A stretch of DNA of 64,000 nt from Chloroflexota bacterium (GTDB lineage: Bacteria > Chloroflexota > Dehalococcoidia > Bin125): contig VXQT01000011.1 in assembly GCA_009838915.1 (NCBI GenBank), positions 1 to 64,000 on the forward strand, read 5' to 3'. Below the pieces are notes generated by a model. The model worked only from the letters and a program-made list of their open reading frames with translations, searched no databases and was not told the DNA's origin. The translations under genes were made by a program, and so were the position numbers. Of this stretch, positions 1 through 8,704 are shown piece after piece; positions within the stretch are counted from its first letter, which is position 1; each line of letters starts with the position of its first letter.

Positions 1-1304
1 CCCCACCCGCCCCACCAGACCAGTTCCGCGCAGCCCCTCGCGGACACCCGGCGGTTGACCGCCTCGACGACGCAGGAATCGCCATTAGCGAAGCGGAACG
101 GCGCGTCGCGGTTGGGATCCTGTGCGACCGTGAGGTAGTAGTAGCAGCGGCGCTCGACATCAAACGACACGACGTCGATCCGCTCGGCCTCAGCGAAGCT
201 GACGGCGTCGGCCACGAGCCGCAGATCTGCTGGCGCCCCGCATGGGTTCCCGCTGCGTGGCTTCGAGTCGGGATCGTGTCCCGCGCCCGCCCCGACCCGA
301 TGCAGCGGCAGCTGGTACGCGGGAGTGCTCGATCCGCTGCCCATCGCCAGCCGGCATTGACCTTCGTAGTCATACGACCCGCTCGTCCCGCGTCCGCCAT
401 GTGTCACCGTCGTGTACTCAGTCACGGTGCATGTTCCGCTGAGCTTGGAGTCATTGGGGCGCTCGGCGTACTGGTAGTACCGCCACCCGCTCCTGACGGC
501 GATCACGCCCCGTTCGACCACGGCGTCGAGCGTGAACGATTGGGAATCAACGCGCAGCACCAGGGTCGGCAGACCCTCGGGCGGGTCGCCGTCGCCGGGC
601 AGCGCGGCCACCGCTACGGGAGCGCTGTCGGGAACGAGCCGGATCCCGGTCCAGCACGGTTCACGGCCGCAGTCGCGCGACTCCCGATCGGCGGCGACGC
701 GCTGGACGCGCACCGTCCCCGCTGAGCCGCGGCGGGGCCTGACCGTGGTCTCGGCGCTGACGTAGCTGCCTGCCTCGATCACCGCGGCGAAGTGAGCGAG
801 CACCACGCCCTCGCCCTCAAGATGCGTAACGACCCGCGAGGGCGGGCGCAGCGGCAGGCCCAGGTATAGCAGTCGTTCCCCTTCGCGCTGTACCAAGCGG
901 AGCTCAACCGGCAGCGCGAACGGCGCGCCCGGATTGTCGTGCAGGTGGACCACACGCAGCAGCGCCAGCCCCTCGAAGAGGCCGTTAGGCAACGAGCGCA
1001 GCGCGTTTCCGTTGAGACGCAACTCGCGCAGTCTGGTCAATCCCGAGAAGTCGTCGGCCCGGAGCGCCGCGATCCCGCGATCGCTGAGGTCGAGCTGTCG
1101 GATTGCGGCGAGGTCGTCGGCATCAATGTCCGCGCAGCTGTGTACGCCGTCGATCTGAGCAACGATGGCGTCGCGCAGCGCCGGCGTACGCGCGCAGATG
1201 CCGAGTTCTGGCGGCGGGTGCCAGGTTTGGATCTCGTCAGCGCAGGCGGCGAGGGCCAGGACGCAGAGCAGGAGCGCAGCGAACCATGGAGCGGGCCAAT
1301 GCAC
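1..1304 (-). CDS. Leucine-rich-repeat lipoprotein, truncated by the window edge
   Basis: An open minus-strand frame runs without a stop from a GTG at 1304 to the left edge (about 434 codons seen, C-terminus missing). The start is preceded by a GAGG-type ribosome site. The N-terminus is a lipoprotein signal: hydrophobic ALLLCVLALAAC with a lipobox cysteine near residue 22, so the mature protein should be a lipid-anchored surface protein. Residues of about 60-120 hold two leucine-rich-repeat units (IRQLDLSDRGI and LRELRLNGNAL), followed by LFEGL and a cap. The rest is Tyr- and Cys-containing beta-rich sequence I do not recognise. Ligand and function are unknown. It is the left neighbour of the McrBC pair but unrelated in type. 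Confidence 0.6.
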   Translation of the reverse strand, partial: MHWPAPWFAALLLCVLALAACADEIQTWHPPPELGICARTPALRDAIVAQIDGVHSCADIDADDLAAIRQLDLSDRGIAALRADDFSGLTRLRELRLNGNALRSLPNGLFEGLALLRVVHLHDNPGAPFALPVELRLVQREGERLLYLGLPLRPPSRVVTHLEGEGVVLAHFAAVIEAGSYVSAETTVRPRRGSAGTVRVQRVAADRESRDCGREPCWTGIRLVPDSAPVAVAALPGDGDPPEGLPTLVLRVDSQSFTLDAVVERGVIAVRSGWRYYQYAERPNDSKLSGTCTVTEYTTVTHGGRGTSGSYDYEGQCRLAMGSGSSTPAYQLPLHRVGAGAGHDPDSKPRSGNPCGAPADLRLVADAVSFAEAERIDVVSFDVERRCYYYLTVAQDPNRDAPFRFANGDSCVVEAVNRRVSARGCAELVWWGGW

Positions 1305-2182
1305 CGTCGGCCTCGTTTCCGATATCGGCGTGGGCCGCTTCCCGTTCAACCCTACCAACCCAGCTAGAGGCCGAGGCTGTCACGGCATGGCGTCCCTCTC
1401 CCAGCTTGCTGAGCAGTGGTGGTGTGTGATCATCGAGGAGTATTGGTCCGATAGGCGAGGGAGATCCGGGTGCAGGGCGGGTGGGAGCGGCCGGCAACGT
1501 TGATGCTGACCGAGGCGGCCCTGTTCGAATCAGGGCAGGTGACGGCGCTCAACGTGAGGCGGCGCGGGCCACGCGCAAGCGCAGTGTGACTGGGCCGGCC
1601 GGGGTCGCCGTGGGCGGTAGCTGCGCCACGCCGGCCGGGACGGCAACCAGTTCTGACTTGAACCGACCGCCGCCGACAACCGCACCCGCCCGGCCGAACT
1701 GCCCCAACCGGCCTCTGACGCAGGAGCCGACGCTCGGAGCTCACTCGCTCAGTTGCAGGACTCGGTCCAGGTCCTCGCTCAGCCTGCGCCTGCTCGTGGA
1801 GGATTTCCCGCCTATCCGTTCTTCAGCAGCCCGGTCGGCCCAGTCCAACGGCGATCTATGCTCCTTCGCTTGACGCCCACGGATGTTCAGGTCAATGCCG
1901 CGTTGGCCTGGGCGGAGCCGCAGGTTACGTGCTGGCTGAACCGCTGCTGCCACTGGCCGAGCGCGCCAGCAACGAACTCGGGGGCTGGGGCCACGCGGGC
2001 CACGTGGGCTGCGATGCCACACTGGAGCGTGCGATCCTCTTCCTCGGTGACCCCGGTGCGCTCGGCTGCGCCTTCTGGTGCGAGTCCCGCCACGCCACGC
2101 AGCCAGTGCTGCTGGAGCGGCCGGAGGGAGACTGAACCCTGGGTCGTCTTTCCGTGCTCGACCCGGCGCGCCGCCCGCCTGG
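1305..2182. other. Stretch without a convincing gene
   Basis: About 880 bases between the lipoprotein start and the mcrC stop. Open frames exist on both strands but show only low-complexity Arg/Pro/Ala sequence typical of GC-rich noncoding frames. One minus-strand tail (about 1744-1860) ends in a plausible-looking peptide (LDWADRAAEERIGGK), which could be a relic of a gene, but it has no start or family I can name. Confidence 0.4.
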
Positions 2183-3415
2183 TTACGCGGCACACCGCTG
2201 GCGGCGGGCCTCCTCGCGCAGTACGCGCACTCGCTCGGCCACCCGGCCGACCCGCTCGAGCACCGTTTCCAGCGACCCGGACAGGTCGAGGGAGACCACC
2301 TCAAGGCGCCGAGCCGCATGCCGGATGTGAAACGACGCCGGCTCCGTTTCGCCGGCGGCGTAGACCAGCAGACCGCCCGGCAGATCGAGCGCCGTGGCGT
2401 AGGCCAGCAGCTGGTAGAGGTCGGCGTTGGGGGCGGACGAGCTGGCGAGCCGCTTGTACTTGGCGTCGCCGACGAAGCTGCAGGTCGGGCCGTCCCACCA
2501 GGACAGGTCCGGCTTGAGCCGTAGCTGGTCACCCTCGTCCAGCCAGATCTCGGGCAGCTGGCGATCGGCGCGGAGCGCCTGCTCGGATACCCCGAGCGAT
2601 TCACGCAAGGCGACGACCAGAAACTCCTGAAACAGCCGGTTCATGTCAACCAGGAAGCCTGATGCGCGGACGCGTCCGCGGCCGGATTCGTAGGCGCCGT
2701 GACGAAGCACGAGGCGCGCCAGCCCGACCACCTCGCGGTAGTGTCCGTTGAGGCGGTCGAAGCGGACATCGGGCACGTCGTTCGGTCCGAATTCGACCGC
2801 CGATACCTGCTCCAACATCGCCGCCACCCAGCCCAACTCGCGCTGCGCCTGAGGGGAGCGCAGCCGCATCGCGCCGAGCCGCACGACGGCCGCTCGCACG
2901 AGTTGGTGTTCGAGGATGTCGTCGGTGAATTCGTCGAAGCGCAGTTCGACCGGCAGGCCCGCGCCGAAGCGCCTGCGCAGTTGCTCGGTGATCCGGATGC
3001 GGCCGCGGACCGTCTGCAGCGCTTGCTCTTCTGTCCGGTAGCCGTGCAGCAATCCCTGGGCGAAGGCTCGCCGCGCGGCGGAGGCCAATGCCAGCGCAAG
3101 GCTGTCGGGTAGCGCTCGGCGTTCTTCGAAGTCGAAGCTTCGCTGGTCCTGGGGCTTGACCACGCCGATCGCGTAGCAGGCGAGCGAGAGCAGCTGGTCG
3201 ATGCCGATCTTCGGCTCGATCGAGATCGACAGGTCGCCGATCTCCACGGCGCCGACCGTCGAGCCGGCCGTCAGCCGAACGGCGCCGCCGTCGTTTTGGG
3301 TGAGCTCGATCGAGAGATCAAGCTCGCTTTGATGCCGGAGCAGCAGGTCGAGCTGCTCCGACGCCAGCCTGCAGTCGACCGGCGCATACTCCTTGAGATC
3401 GAGCCTGGTCGTCAT
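2183..3415 (-). CDS. mcrC: McrC-like nuclease subunit of a type IV restriction system
   Basis: 410 residues, the usual size for McrC. In McrBC systems McrC is the nuclease that joins McrB GTPase rings and cleaves DNA carrying modified cytosines. The N-terminal half has the family's beta-rich platform (SISIEPKIGIDQLLSLACYA). The C-terminal half carries a PD-(D/E)XK core: an Asp in KPDLSWW near residue 300 and GDAKYK near 316-321, the catalytic Asp and Lys pair, followed by DLYQLLAYA. Its ATG overlaps the stop of the upstream mcrB by 4 bases (ATGA), so the two are translationally coupled. What modification it recognises cannot be read from the sequence. Confidence 0.88.
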   Translation of the reverse strand: MTTRLDLKEYAPVDCRLASEQLDLLLRHQSELDLSIELTQNDGGAVRLTAGSTVGAVEIGDLSISIEPKIGIDQLLSLACYAIGVVKPQDQRSFDFEERRALPDSLALALASAARRAFAQGLLHGYRTEEQALQTVRGRIRITEQLRRRFGAGLPVELRFDEFTDDILEHQLVRAAVVRLGAMRLRSPQAQRELGWVAAMLEQVSAVEFGPNDVPDVRFDRLNGHYREVVGLARLVLRHGAYESGRGRVRASGFLVDMNRLFQEFLVVALRESLGVSEQALRADRQLPEIWLDEGDQLRLKPDLSWWDGPTCSFVGDAKYKRLASSSAPNADLYQLLAYATALDLPGGLLVYAAGETEPASFHIRHAARRLEVVSLDLSGSLETVLERVGRVAERVRVLREEARRQRCAA

Positions 3416-5793
3416 TCGGCGGCGTCGGCTGCCGCAGCCTGCTCGTCCGGTGTCGATGCCAAGTCCGGCTCAGCCGTCGCGCGCCGAGCGGCCTGGTCAC
3501 GCAGCTGGTTGAGCGCGAACTCGTCGATCCGTTCGGCGCTGCCCAAGAGCCGTTCCTCCAGGTAGGGCAGGACGCTGTGCCTCCAGGTGCGCTCGACGGC
3601 CTCGCTGTCGAGGCCAGGCTTCATGAAGTGGCTGGGCCCGATCGCCGCGTGGCGGTCGTCGCTCAGCCGCTCGTTCGCGAGGTCGACAACATCGGGCACC
3701 CAGCTCATTCCATCCAGCTCGTGCTGCTCGAGCCAGCGGCGCAGCAGGCCCTGGATCGGCGGCCGATCGGGCGAAAACTCGACGAAGTGGAAGCGGCGGC
3801 GCAGGGCCAGATCGACCAGCGCGATCGAGCGGTCGGCGGTGTTCATCGTGCCGATGATGTAGAGGTTCCGAGGCAGCGAGAAGTGGTCCTCACCGACGCT
3901 GGAGTACTGCAGGCGCATCTGACGGTCGCGGTACTCCAGGAGGAAGTAGAGCTCCCCGAACACCTTGGCCAGGTTGCCGCGGTTGAGCTCATCGATGACC
4001 AGGAAGTGCTTTACCTCGGGCTCAGCGCGCGCCGCCTCGGCGGCCAGCAGCAGGGGACCGCTTCTGAGCTCGAAGCTCGGCTGTCCGTTGACCAATGCCG
4101 GACGGTAGCCCTGGACGAAGTCCTCGTAGGCATAGGCCGGGTGGAACTGGATCAGCGTCACGCGCTCTTCCGCCCCGGCGAGGCAGTGCGCCAGTCGCTG
4201 CGCGACGAAGGTCTTGCCGGTGCCGGGCGGTCCCTGGAAGATCACCTGACGCTTGTCTTCAAGCAGCAGCTCGATCTCCTCAAGGAACTCGCGAGGCAGG
4301 TTCAACTGGTCGGCCAGCTCCTCAAGATCTGCCGGCCCGACGGGTTCGGGCGTGCCCGGCGGCTGCTCGGTCGAACGAAAGACACCCCAGACAACCGACT
4401 GCGCATCGAGCCGGTGGCGCAACTGGAGGCCGCGCTCGGACGCCGCTTCGATGAACCGGTCGAGGAATCCAAGCGCATGGTGGTACTGCGCGGCCTCGTC
4501 CTGATCGCCTTCCGGCGGATCGTATCCGCTAATGTCGTAGGCCTTGGCGAACAAGGTCTTCTGGTAGGGCGGATAGTTGCGGGCATCGAGACCCATCAAC
4601 AGCACCGAGGCCAGTGTCGTCCGGACCGCCACGCCGCCGCTGGCCGAGCCGGGCAGCAACTCCGCGAACCGCCGGATCCGATCTGGCGCGGTAACGTCAG
4701 CGCCGGTCCAGAGCGCCTCCAGTGCGCTGAGCGCCTGCTCCGGGGACTCGTCCACCCAGTCTCGGAATCTGGCGAGCTCCAAACGGAAGATCAAGTTGTT
4801 GTCCTTGCCGATGCCGGTCTTGACCCGCTTCGGCCAGTCGTTCGACCCCGCCAGCACCGCTGCCCGCGCGTCGGCGAGCCGGGCGGCGATGGCAAGCTTG
4901 TAGTCGTTCTCGTCGAGTTCCAGCCTGCCGGAATCGAGGAAGGAGCGAGCCCTTGCGACCAACTCATCCCACTGGTCGGCCTGGTAGTCGTCGTCCCAGC
5001 GCTGGCGGATGTCGCGACGGTAGAAGTCGAAGCTCTCGCCGTGGGTTGAGGCCTCCAGACGAGCGCGGATCTCGCCGAGCCGGCGGTCGACATCCTCAAC
5101 CGGGACCTCGTGCGACCGACTGAAGGCCGAGGCGATCATCTGCTTGTGATTGAGACTGACGATCGGCTCGAACGAGTCTGGGTGGACGAGATGCAGCAGC
5201 GCATGCCGCTGGGCGCCTCCCCAGTGGGGTCGTTCGCGCAGGAGTTGACTCCGGGGTTCGAGGCTCAGCAAGAAGTCCTTGAACGCCCAGGGGTCGGCGA
5301 GCAATCGTTGTTGTTCGCCTGGGGTCCGCTGCTTGAGTTGCTCGGCGAACTCGATGATCACCGCGAGTCCGAACGGGCGCTGGCGATGATAGGCCTGGCC
5401 AACCCCGGCCAGGCCGGGTGTGAGGCCGTCAACCAGCTGCGGCGGGATCTGCACCGGTTCGGGCGACAAGCTGAGGACCTCCTCGATACGCCGGCGCTCC
5501 GTCGTCGCGTCTTGCGTCCAGACGATCAGGAAGTGCACGTAGAGCGCTTCGCCCATCAACTGCACCACGGGCGCCGGCGCGCCCTCGAGCTGTCGCGACA
5601 GCTTCTCCAGAAACGCCCTCCCCGGCGTCTCGTCCGGCTGATCGCCGAAGCGCGACCGCAGTTCGCTGAGCAAGCGAGCGGACCAGATCTCGCGGCCGGA
5701 AGTGAAGAGTGAGTCATCCCGCTGGAGACAGCGTTCGACCCACTCGGCGGCCGCCGCATAGACCGGTTCGGCGTTGACCTGTCGGGATCCCAT
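3412..5793 (-). CDS. mcrB: McrB-like AAA+ GTPase, modification-dependent restriction
   Basis: 793 residues. The AAA+ motor lies at about residues 510-720: Walker A GPPGTGKT near 520, Walker B FLVIDELNRG, and the IIGTMNTADRS plus ALRRRFHF signature found in McrB proteins. In this family the ring hydrolyses GTP to move DNA to McrC. The roughly 500-residue N-terminal half, which should bind the modified base, is not the short E. coli McrB DNA-binding domain, and I do not recognise it beyond helical content. Start ATG at 5793 is the first in-frame ATG. The gene overlaps mcrC by 4 bases. Expected role is defence against phage or foreign DNA with modified cytosine; the exact target is unknown. Confidence 0.87.
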   Translation of the reverse strand: MGSRQVNAEPVYAAAAEWVERCLQRDDSLFTSGREIWSARLLSELRSRFGDQPDETPGRAFLEKLSRQLEGAPAPVVQLMGEALYVHFLIVWTQDATTERRRIEEVLSLSPEPVQIPPQLVDGLTPGLAGVGQAYHRQRPFGLAVIIEFAEQLKQRTPGEQQRLLADPWAFKDFLLSLEPRSQLLRERPHWGGAQRHALLHLVHPDSFEPIVSLNHKQMIASAFSRSHEVPVEDVDRRLGEIRARLEASTHGESFDFYRRDIRQRWDDDYQADQWDELVARARSFLDSGRLELDENDYKLAIAARLADARAAVLAGSNDWPKRVKTGIGKDNNLIFRLELARFRDWVDESPEQALSALEALWTGADVTAPDRIRRFAELLPGSASGGVAVRTTLASVLLMGLDARNYPPYQKTLFAKAYDISGYDPPEGDQDEAAQYHHALGFLDRFIEAASERGLQLRHRLDAQSVVWGVFRSTEQPPGTPEPVGPADLEELADQLNLPREFLEEIELLLEDKRQVIFQGPPGTGKTFVAQRLAHCLAGAEERVTLIQFHPAYAYEDFVQGYRPALVNGQPSFELRSGPLLLAAEAARAEPEVKHFLVIDELNRGNLAKVFGELYFLLEYRDRQMRLQYSSVGEDHFSLPRNLYIIGTMNTADRSIALVDLALRRRFHFVEFSPDRPPIQGLLRRWLEQHELDGMSWVPDVVDLANERLSDDRHAAIGPSHFMKPGLDSEAVERTWRHSVLPYLEERLLGSAERIDEFALNQLRDQAARRATAEPDLASTPDEQAAAADAAE

Positions 5794-6600
5794 CGGCGCT
5801 CCGCTTCCTCAGAGAACGTCGCTGCTGCCGCAAGGATATCTGTCGCTGGAAGAGCCCACGCAACCCGAATCTTGGGGCCGGAGGGTTGGTCGGGCAGACC
5901 GCTGAGTCTTGCACTGGACAGCATCGACGCTGGGCGATCGGTCCGGTCGTCTCCGGTCACGCGTCCGTAATCTGTCGTTCCTCATCGGCCTCTCAGCCCC
6001 AAGCTGAAGATGCGAACCACCCAGCACCGCCACCGCGCCCGCCGCAGGTTGGAACGTGCCGTCCCCAGCCGCTGCGTCCGTCGCTGGGTCAGGGCACGTC
6101 CCTGTCGGCCGCTGCGGTCTTCTGACCTAGTCGTCCAGAGCGCTTCCGCAGGAGCTCACTCGCAGCGTGATCTTCGGCTGGGTTCACGGCTCCAATCTTC
6201 CAGCGTCAGCGGCCGTGGAAGCCACAGCCGCCAATGTACGGCCTACGCACGGGGCGGGTCGCGCCACTACCCACGCGAGGGCTTGACTGATCACGTGCAG
6301 TTCGGTCCGGCGGCGGAGCTCGTCAGACGAGCGATCATCGGGCTGCGGGGACCTGGAGGTCCAGTAAGGAGGAGGGAGGAACGGCTGAGGCAGGTGACAC
6401 GGAGAACACGTGCACTCAATCCGCCCGGTCCCGGCCTGGCCTGGACACGAAGTGATCGAAGCCCCCTGGAGCGAAGCAGTCAGGTGTCGATTGCGGGTCG
6501 GCGGGCCAATCGGCGGCACTCGCGCTTGAAGTGCGCGAAGATCTCCGTCGCCTGCGCCGGCTCCGGCCGCCGCGCTTGGCCGCCGGAGCCGGTCTGCGAG
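5794..6600. other. Intergenic region with a gene remnant
   Basis: About 800 bases between mcrB and the binding-protein gene with no credible intact gene. It contains a decayed copy of the end of the HTH gene at 8705-9631 (see 6033-6088). The rest shows no family, clear promoter or repeat that I can support. Confidence 0.45.
6033..6088 (-). pseudogene. Decayed copy of the 3' end of the HTH/coiled-coil gene
   Basis: Aligned by eye without gaps, 6033-6088 matches 8759-8814 at about 45 of 56 positions. 8759-8814 is the C-terminal coding part of the HTH/coiled-coil gene. The translated remnant reads RLGTARSNLRRARWR against RLGNARSKLRRARRR in the intact gene, in the same orientation and reading frame, and reaches a TGA at 5982-5984 after diverged codons. 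Farther upstream the similarity is lost. It looks like the leftover of a second element-type gene, so this locus may have been hit by related mobile DNA before. Confidence 0.5.
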
Positions 6601-8172
6601 TCACTCGCCGGTGCGTTCCGCGTACATCGCGTCAACGACTCGCTGCATGTAGTCGGCGTCCGCGATTTGCGGGCGGATCAGCAGCGACATGCCGTTGAAG
6701 TAGGTCACAGGGTCGAGGCGCCAGCGCTCGGCCATCACCGCGGCGACGGTCGACATGTAGGCCTGCAGTTCCGGGTGATCGAGGATCGTGAACATCACCG
6801 AGCCGTCGAGCACGCCGCGCGCCAGGCCGACGCTGAAGCCGAAGGCCGCGAGCGGCACGGGCTCAGCTCGGCGGTTGTTGACGATCCGCGCGTCCCAGGC
6901 GCTGTGCACGGAGAGCGTCAGCGTGGCCCTGACGTCGCCCTCGTCCAGCCGAGCCGCGAGCTCGCTGCGCGCCGCCGCGGGATCCTCCGCCGACCATCGT
7001 TCGACATCGCCTCGATAGGTCTCCTCGAAGCCCTCGCAGCGCTCGTGCAGGCCGACGTTGTTCGGCTCGTGGATCACGCAGAGCGCCGTGCCCCTGATCT
7101 TGCGGCGGTTGAACTCCTCGCCCGCGATCCGGCCCGCCTCGTGGTCGTCGAGCGCGATGTGCAGCACGGTGCCGATCTCGTCGGCCGCGTTGACGCCGGA
7201 GTTGAACGAGACGACCGGGATGTCGGCGGCGAGCGCCTCCTCGATCGCTGGCAGCAGCACCTCGGATTCGACCAGGGTGGTCGTGATCACCGATGCGCCG
7301 CTGGCCACGCATTCGCGGATCGCTGCTGCTTGGCCGGCGACCTCACTGTGCGAACTGAAGTCGAGGCTGACGCCGAGTTGTGCGGCGGCCGCTGCGCTGA
7401 TTTCGGACGAGAGACCCCAGAACAGGTCCTCTTCGTTCTCGAACAGGGTGCCGCTGTGCGTGACCTGGCAGAATCGCGCAACGCTCGGCGCCAGGTGCTG
7501 GTCGAGCAACTCGATCCAGTAGGTGACCCAGGGCCGGTTGCGGGCCCGTTCGCGCACCTCGAGCGCCAGGATGGTCGTCGGCACGCTCGTGGTCAGCATC
7601 GCGACGGGCGCCTGCACCGCCATTCGCGCCCGCAGCTCCGAGCGCAGGTCGTCCCAGTCGTCGTGTTCGACCCGTACCACTGGTCCGCGATAGCTCGATT
7701 CGAGTCCGTCGCAGAGTGCCTCGATGCCCTCGTCGTTCGGATCGATCACGCAGAGGAAGCGCCCCGGTACGAGTTCGGGGTGGTCGGGGTCGGTGAATCG
7801 GGCATTGTAGCGCTCGCCGATGCCGGCGCCAGCGTCAACGAGATAGTCGTAGTAGACAGTTGCGGCGCGCTCCTCGCGGGACGCCACCTCGACCTCGACT
7901 TCGATCGTGATCGGCTCGCTCTGGTGCAGCGCACCGACCTCGGCATCTGGCGCCAGAAAGCGGTTCTCGGGCCGCTGCGTCTCGCCCCAGAAGCCGCCCC
8001 CGCCGAGCTGTTGTAAGCCGAGTTCGACGCGGCCGTCCTCGAGTCGCTCAGCCGTGATCCGCACGTCCGTCGTGCCGATCTGCGTCGCGGCCCAGACCGC
8101 GCCAAACATGAGCGAGCCGATCAACACGCCCAGCCCGACCAACATCACACCTGTGATCCGAGAACGCTGCAT
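6601..8172 (-). CDS. Membrane-anchored periplasmic-binding-protein-like sensor or receptor
   Basis: 523 residues from the ATG at 8172, chosen because GGAGG (8178-8182 on the opposite strand) lies 5 bases upstream; another ATG at 8184 overlaps that site. Residues of about 5-29 are one hydrophobic segment (signal anchor). After about 100 residues of linker come two lobes resembling sugar-binding periplasmic proteins of the peripla_BP type: FLCVIDPNDEGIEALCDGL, AMLTTSVPTTIL, IPVVSFNSGVNAADEIG, HIALDDHEAGRIAGEEF and VCVIHEPNN-type strands. These families bind a small ligand, often a sugar, between the lobes. No permease or ATPase gene adjoins it, so it may be a lone receptor. Ligand unknown. Confidence 0.7.
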   Translation of the reverse strand: MQRSRITGVMLVGLGVLIGSLMFGAVWAATQIGTTDVRITAERLEDGRVELGLQQLGGGGFWGETQRPENRFLAPDAEVGALHQSEPITIEVEVEVASREERAATVYYDYLVDAGAGIGERYNARFTDPDHPELVPGRFLCVIDPNDEGIEALCDGLESSYRGPVVRVEHDDWDDLRSELRARMAVQAPVAMLTTSVPTTILALEVRERARNRPWVTYWIELLDQHLAPSVARFCQVTHSGTLFENEEDLFWGLSSEISAAAAAQLGVSLDFSSHSEVAGQAAAIRECVASGASVITTTLVESEVLLPAIEEALAADIPVVSFNSGVNAADEIGTVLHIALDDHEAGRIAGEEFNRRKIRGTALCVIHEPNNVGLHERCEGFEETYRGDVERWSAEDPAAARSELAARLDEGDVRATLTLSVHSAWDARIVNNRRAEPVPLAAFGFSVGLARGVLDGSVMFTILDHPELQAYMSTVAAVMAERWRLDPVTYFNGMSLLIRPQIADADYMQRVVDAMYAERTGE

Positions 8173-8301
8173 GAGGACCTCCACAGGTTCCAGTGGTCCC
8201 AGCTGGAGCCCGGCCCCGATGACCGACCCCCGCCGTCGCCGATTGCCTCAAGCCGCAGCAGGATGCGGCGCTGGTCTCGGCGGGTTCAGGATATCGAACG
8301 T

Positions 8302-8366
8302 ACGTGAACGTCATGATGAGGATCGTGAATCAATCGATCATGAATCGGTCACGAACAGTCACGATC
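8302..8366. promoter_or_regulatory. Cluster of CGTGA/TCACG half-sites, possible operator
   Basis: Four related half-sites lie within 65 bases: ACGTGAAC at 8302, TCGTGAAT at 8323, and the inverse-oriented TCACGAAC near 8349 and TCACGATC at 8359. GATCGTGA (8321-8328) and TCACGATC (8359-8366) form a perfect 8-base inverted repeat. The cluster lies 130-195 bases upstream of the binding-protein gene start at 8172. It is the local AT-richer spot. A regulator-binding region is inferred; no specific factor can be named. Confidence 0.3.
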
Positions 8367-8704
8367 TGTCCTCGAATCTCTCTGGTCGGCGGACGCGCGG
8401 AGCGCGAGCGGGAACATGCTCAGCGCTGCGCCGGGCAGGTTCGGGGCCGCCAGGCCGGTCGGTGCTCCGCCTCTCTGCTGCCTCAGTAACTCCGGGCGCT
8501 GTTGTCTGAACGTGGGCGAGCGCCGACGCCGCTCTCCGAATCGTCCAATAGGCGAAGCCCGACCTCTCCGGTTGGCGTCTGGTTCTGGGTCTCGCTCGAG
8601 CACTCCAGATCAAGCGTCTCAACTTCCCGCGCGGTCCAGAGGCGCGCGACGGTTCCCTCCCATCCGGCTGTGTGCGCCCGAGCTTGGCGCTCTGCCGTCG
8701 CCGG

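Noticed and set aside
1741-2604. 287-codon minus-strand frame overlapping the end of mcrC
   Set aside because: Its first half is mcrC in the wrong frame. The last 40 codons look sensible (LDWADRAAEER), but without a start, so only noted as a possible relic.
3577-5049. 490-codon plus-strand frame over mcrB
   Set aside because: Antisense of the AAA+ gene; no motif, biased composition.
6010-8016. Very long plus-strand open frame opposite the binding-protein gene
   Set aside because: It is the complement of the real gene at 6601-8172; its translation is Arg-, Asp- and Val-rich without any domain, as expected in GC-rich antisense frames.
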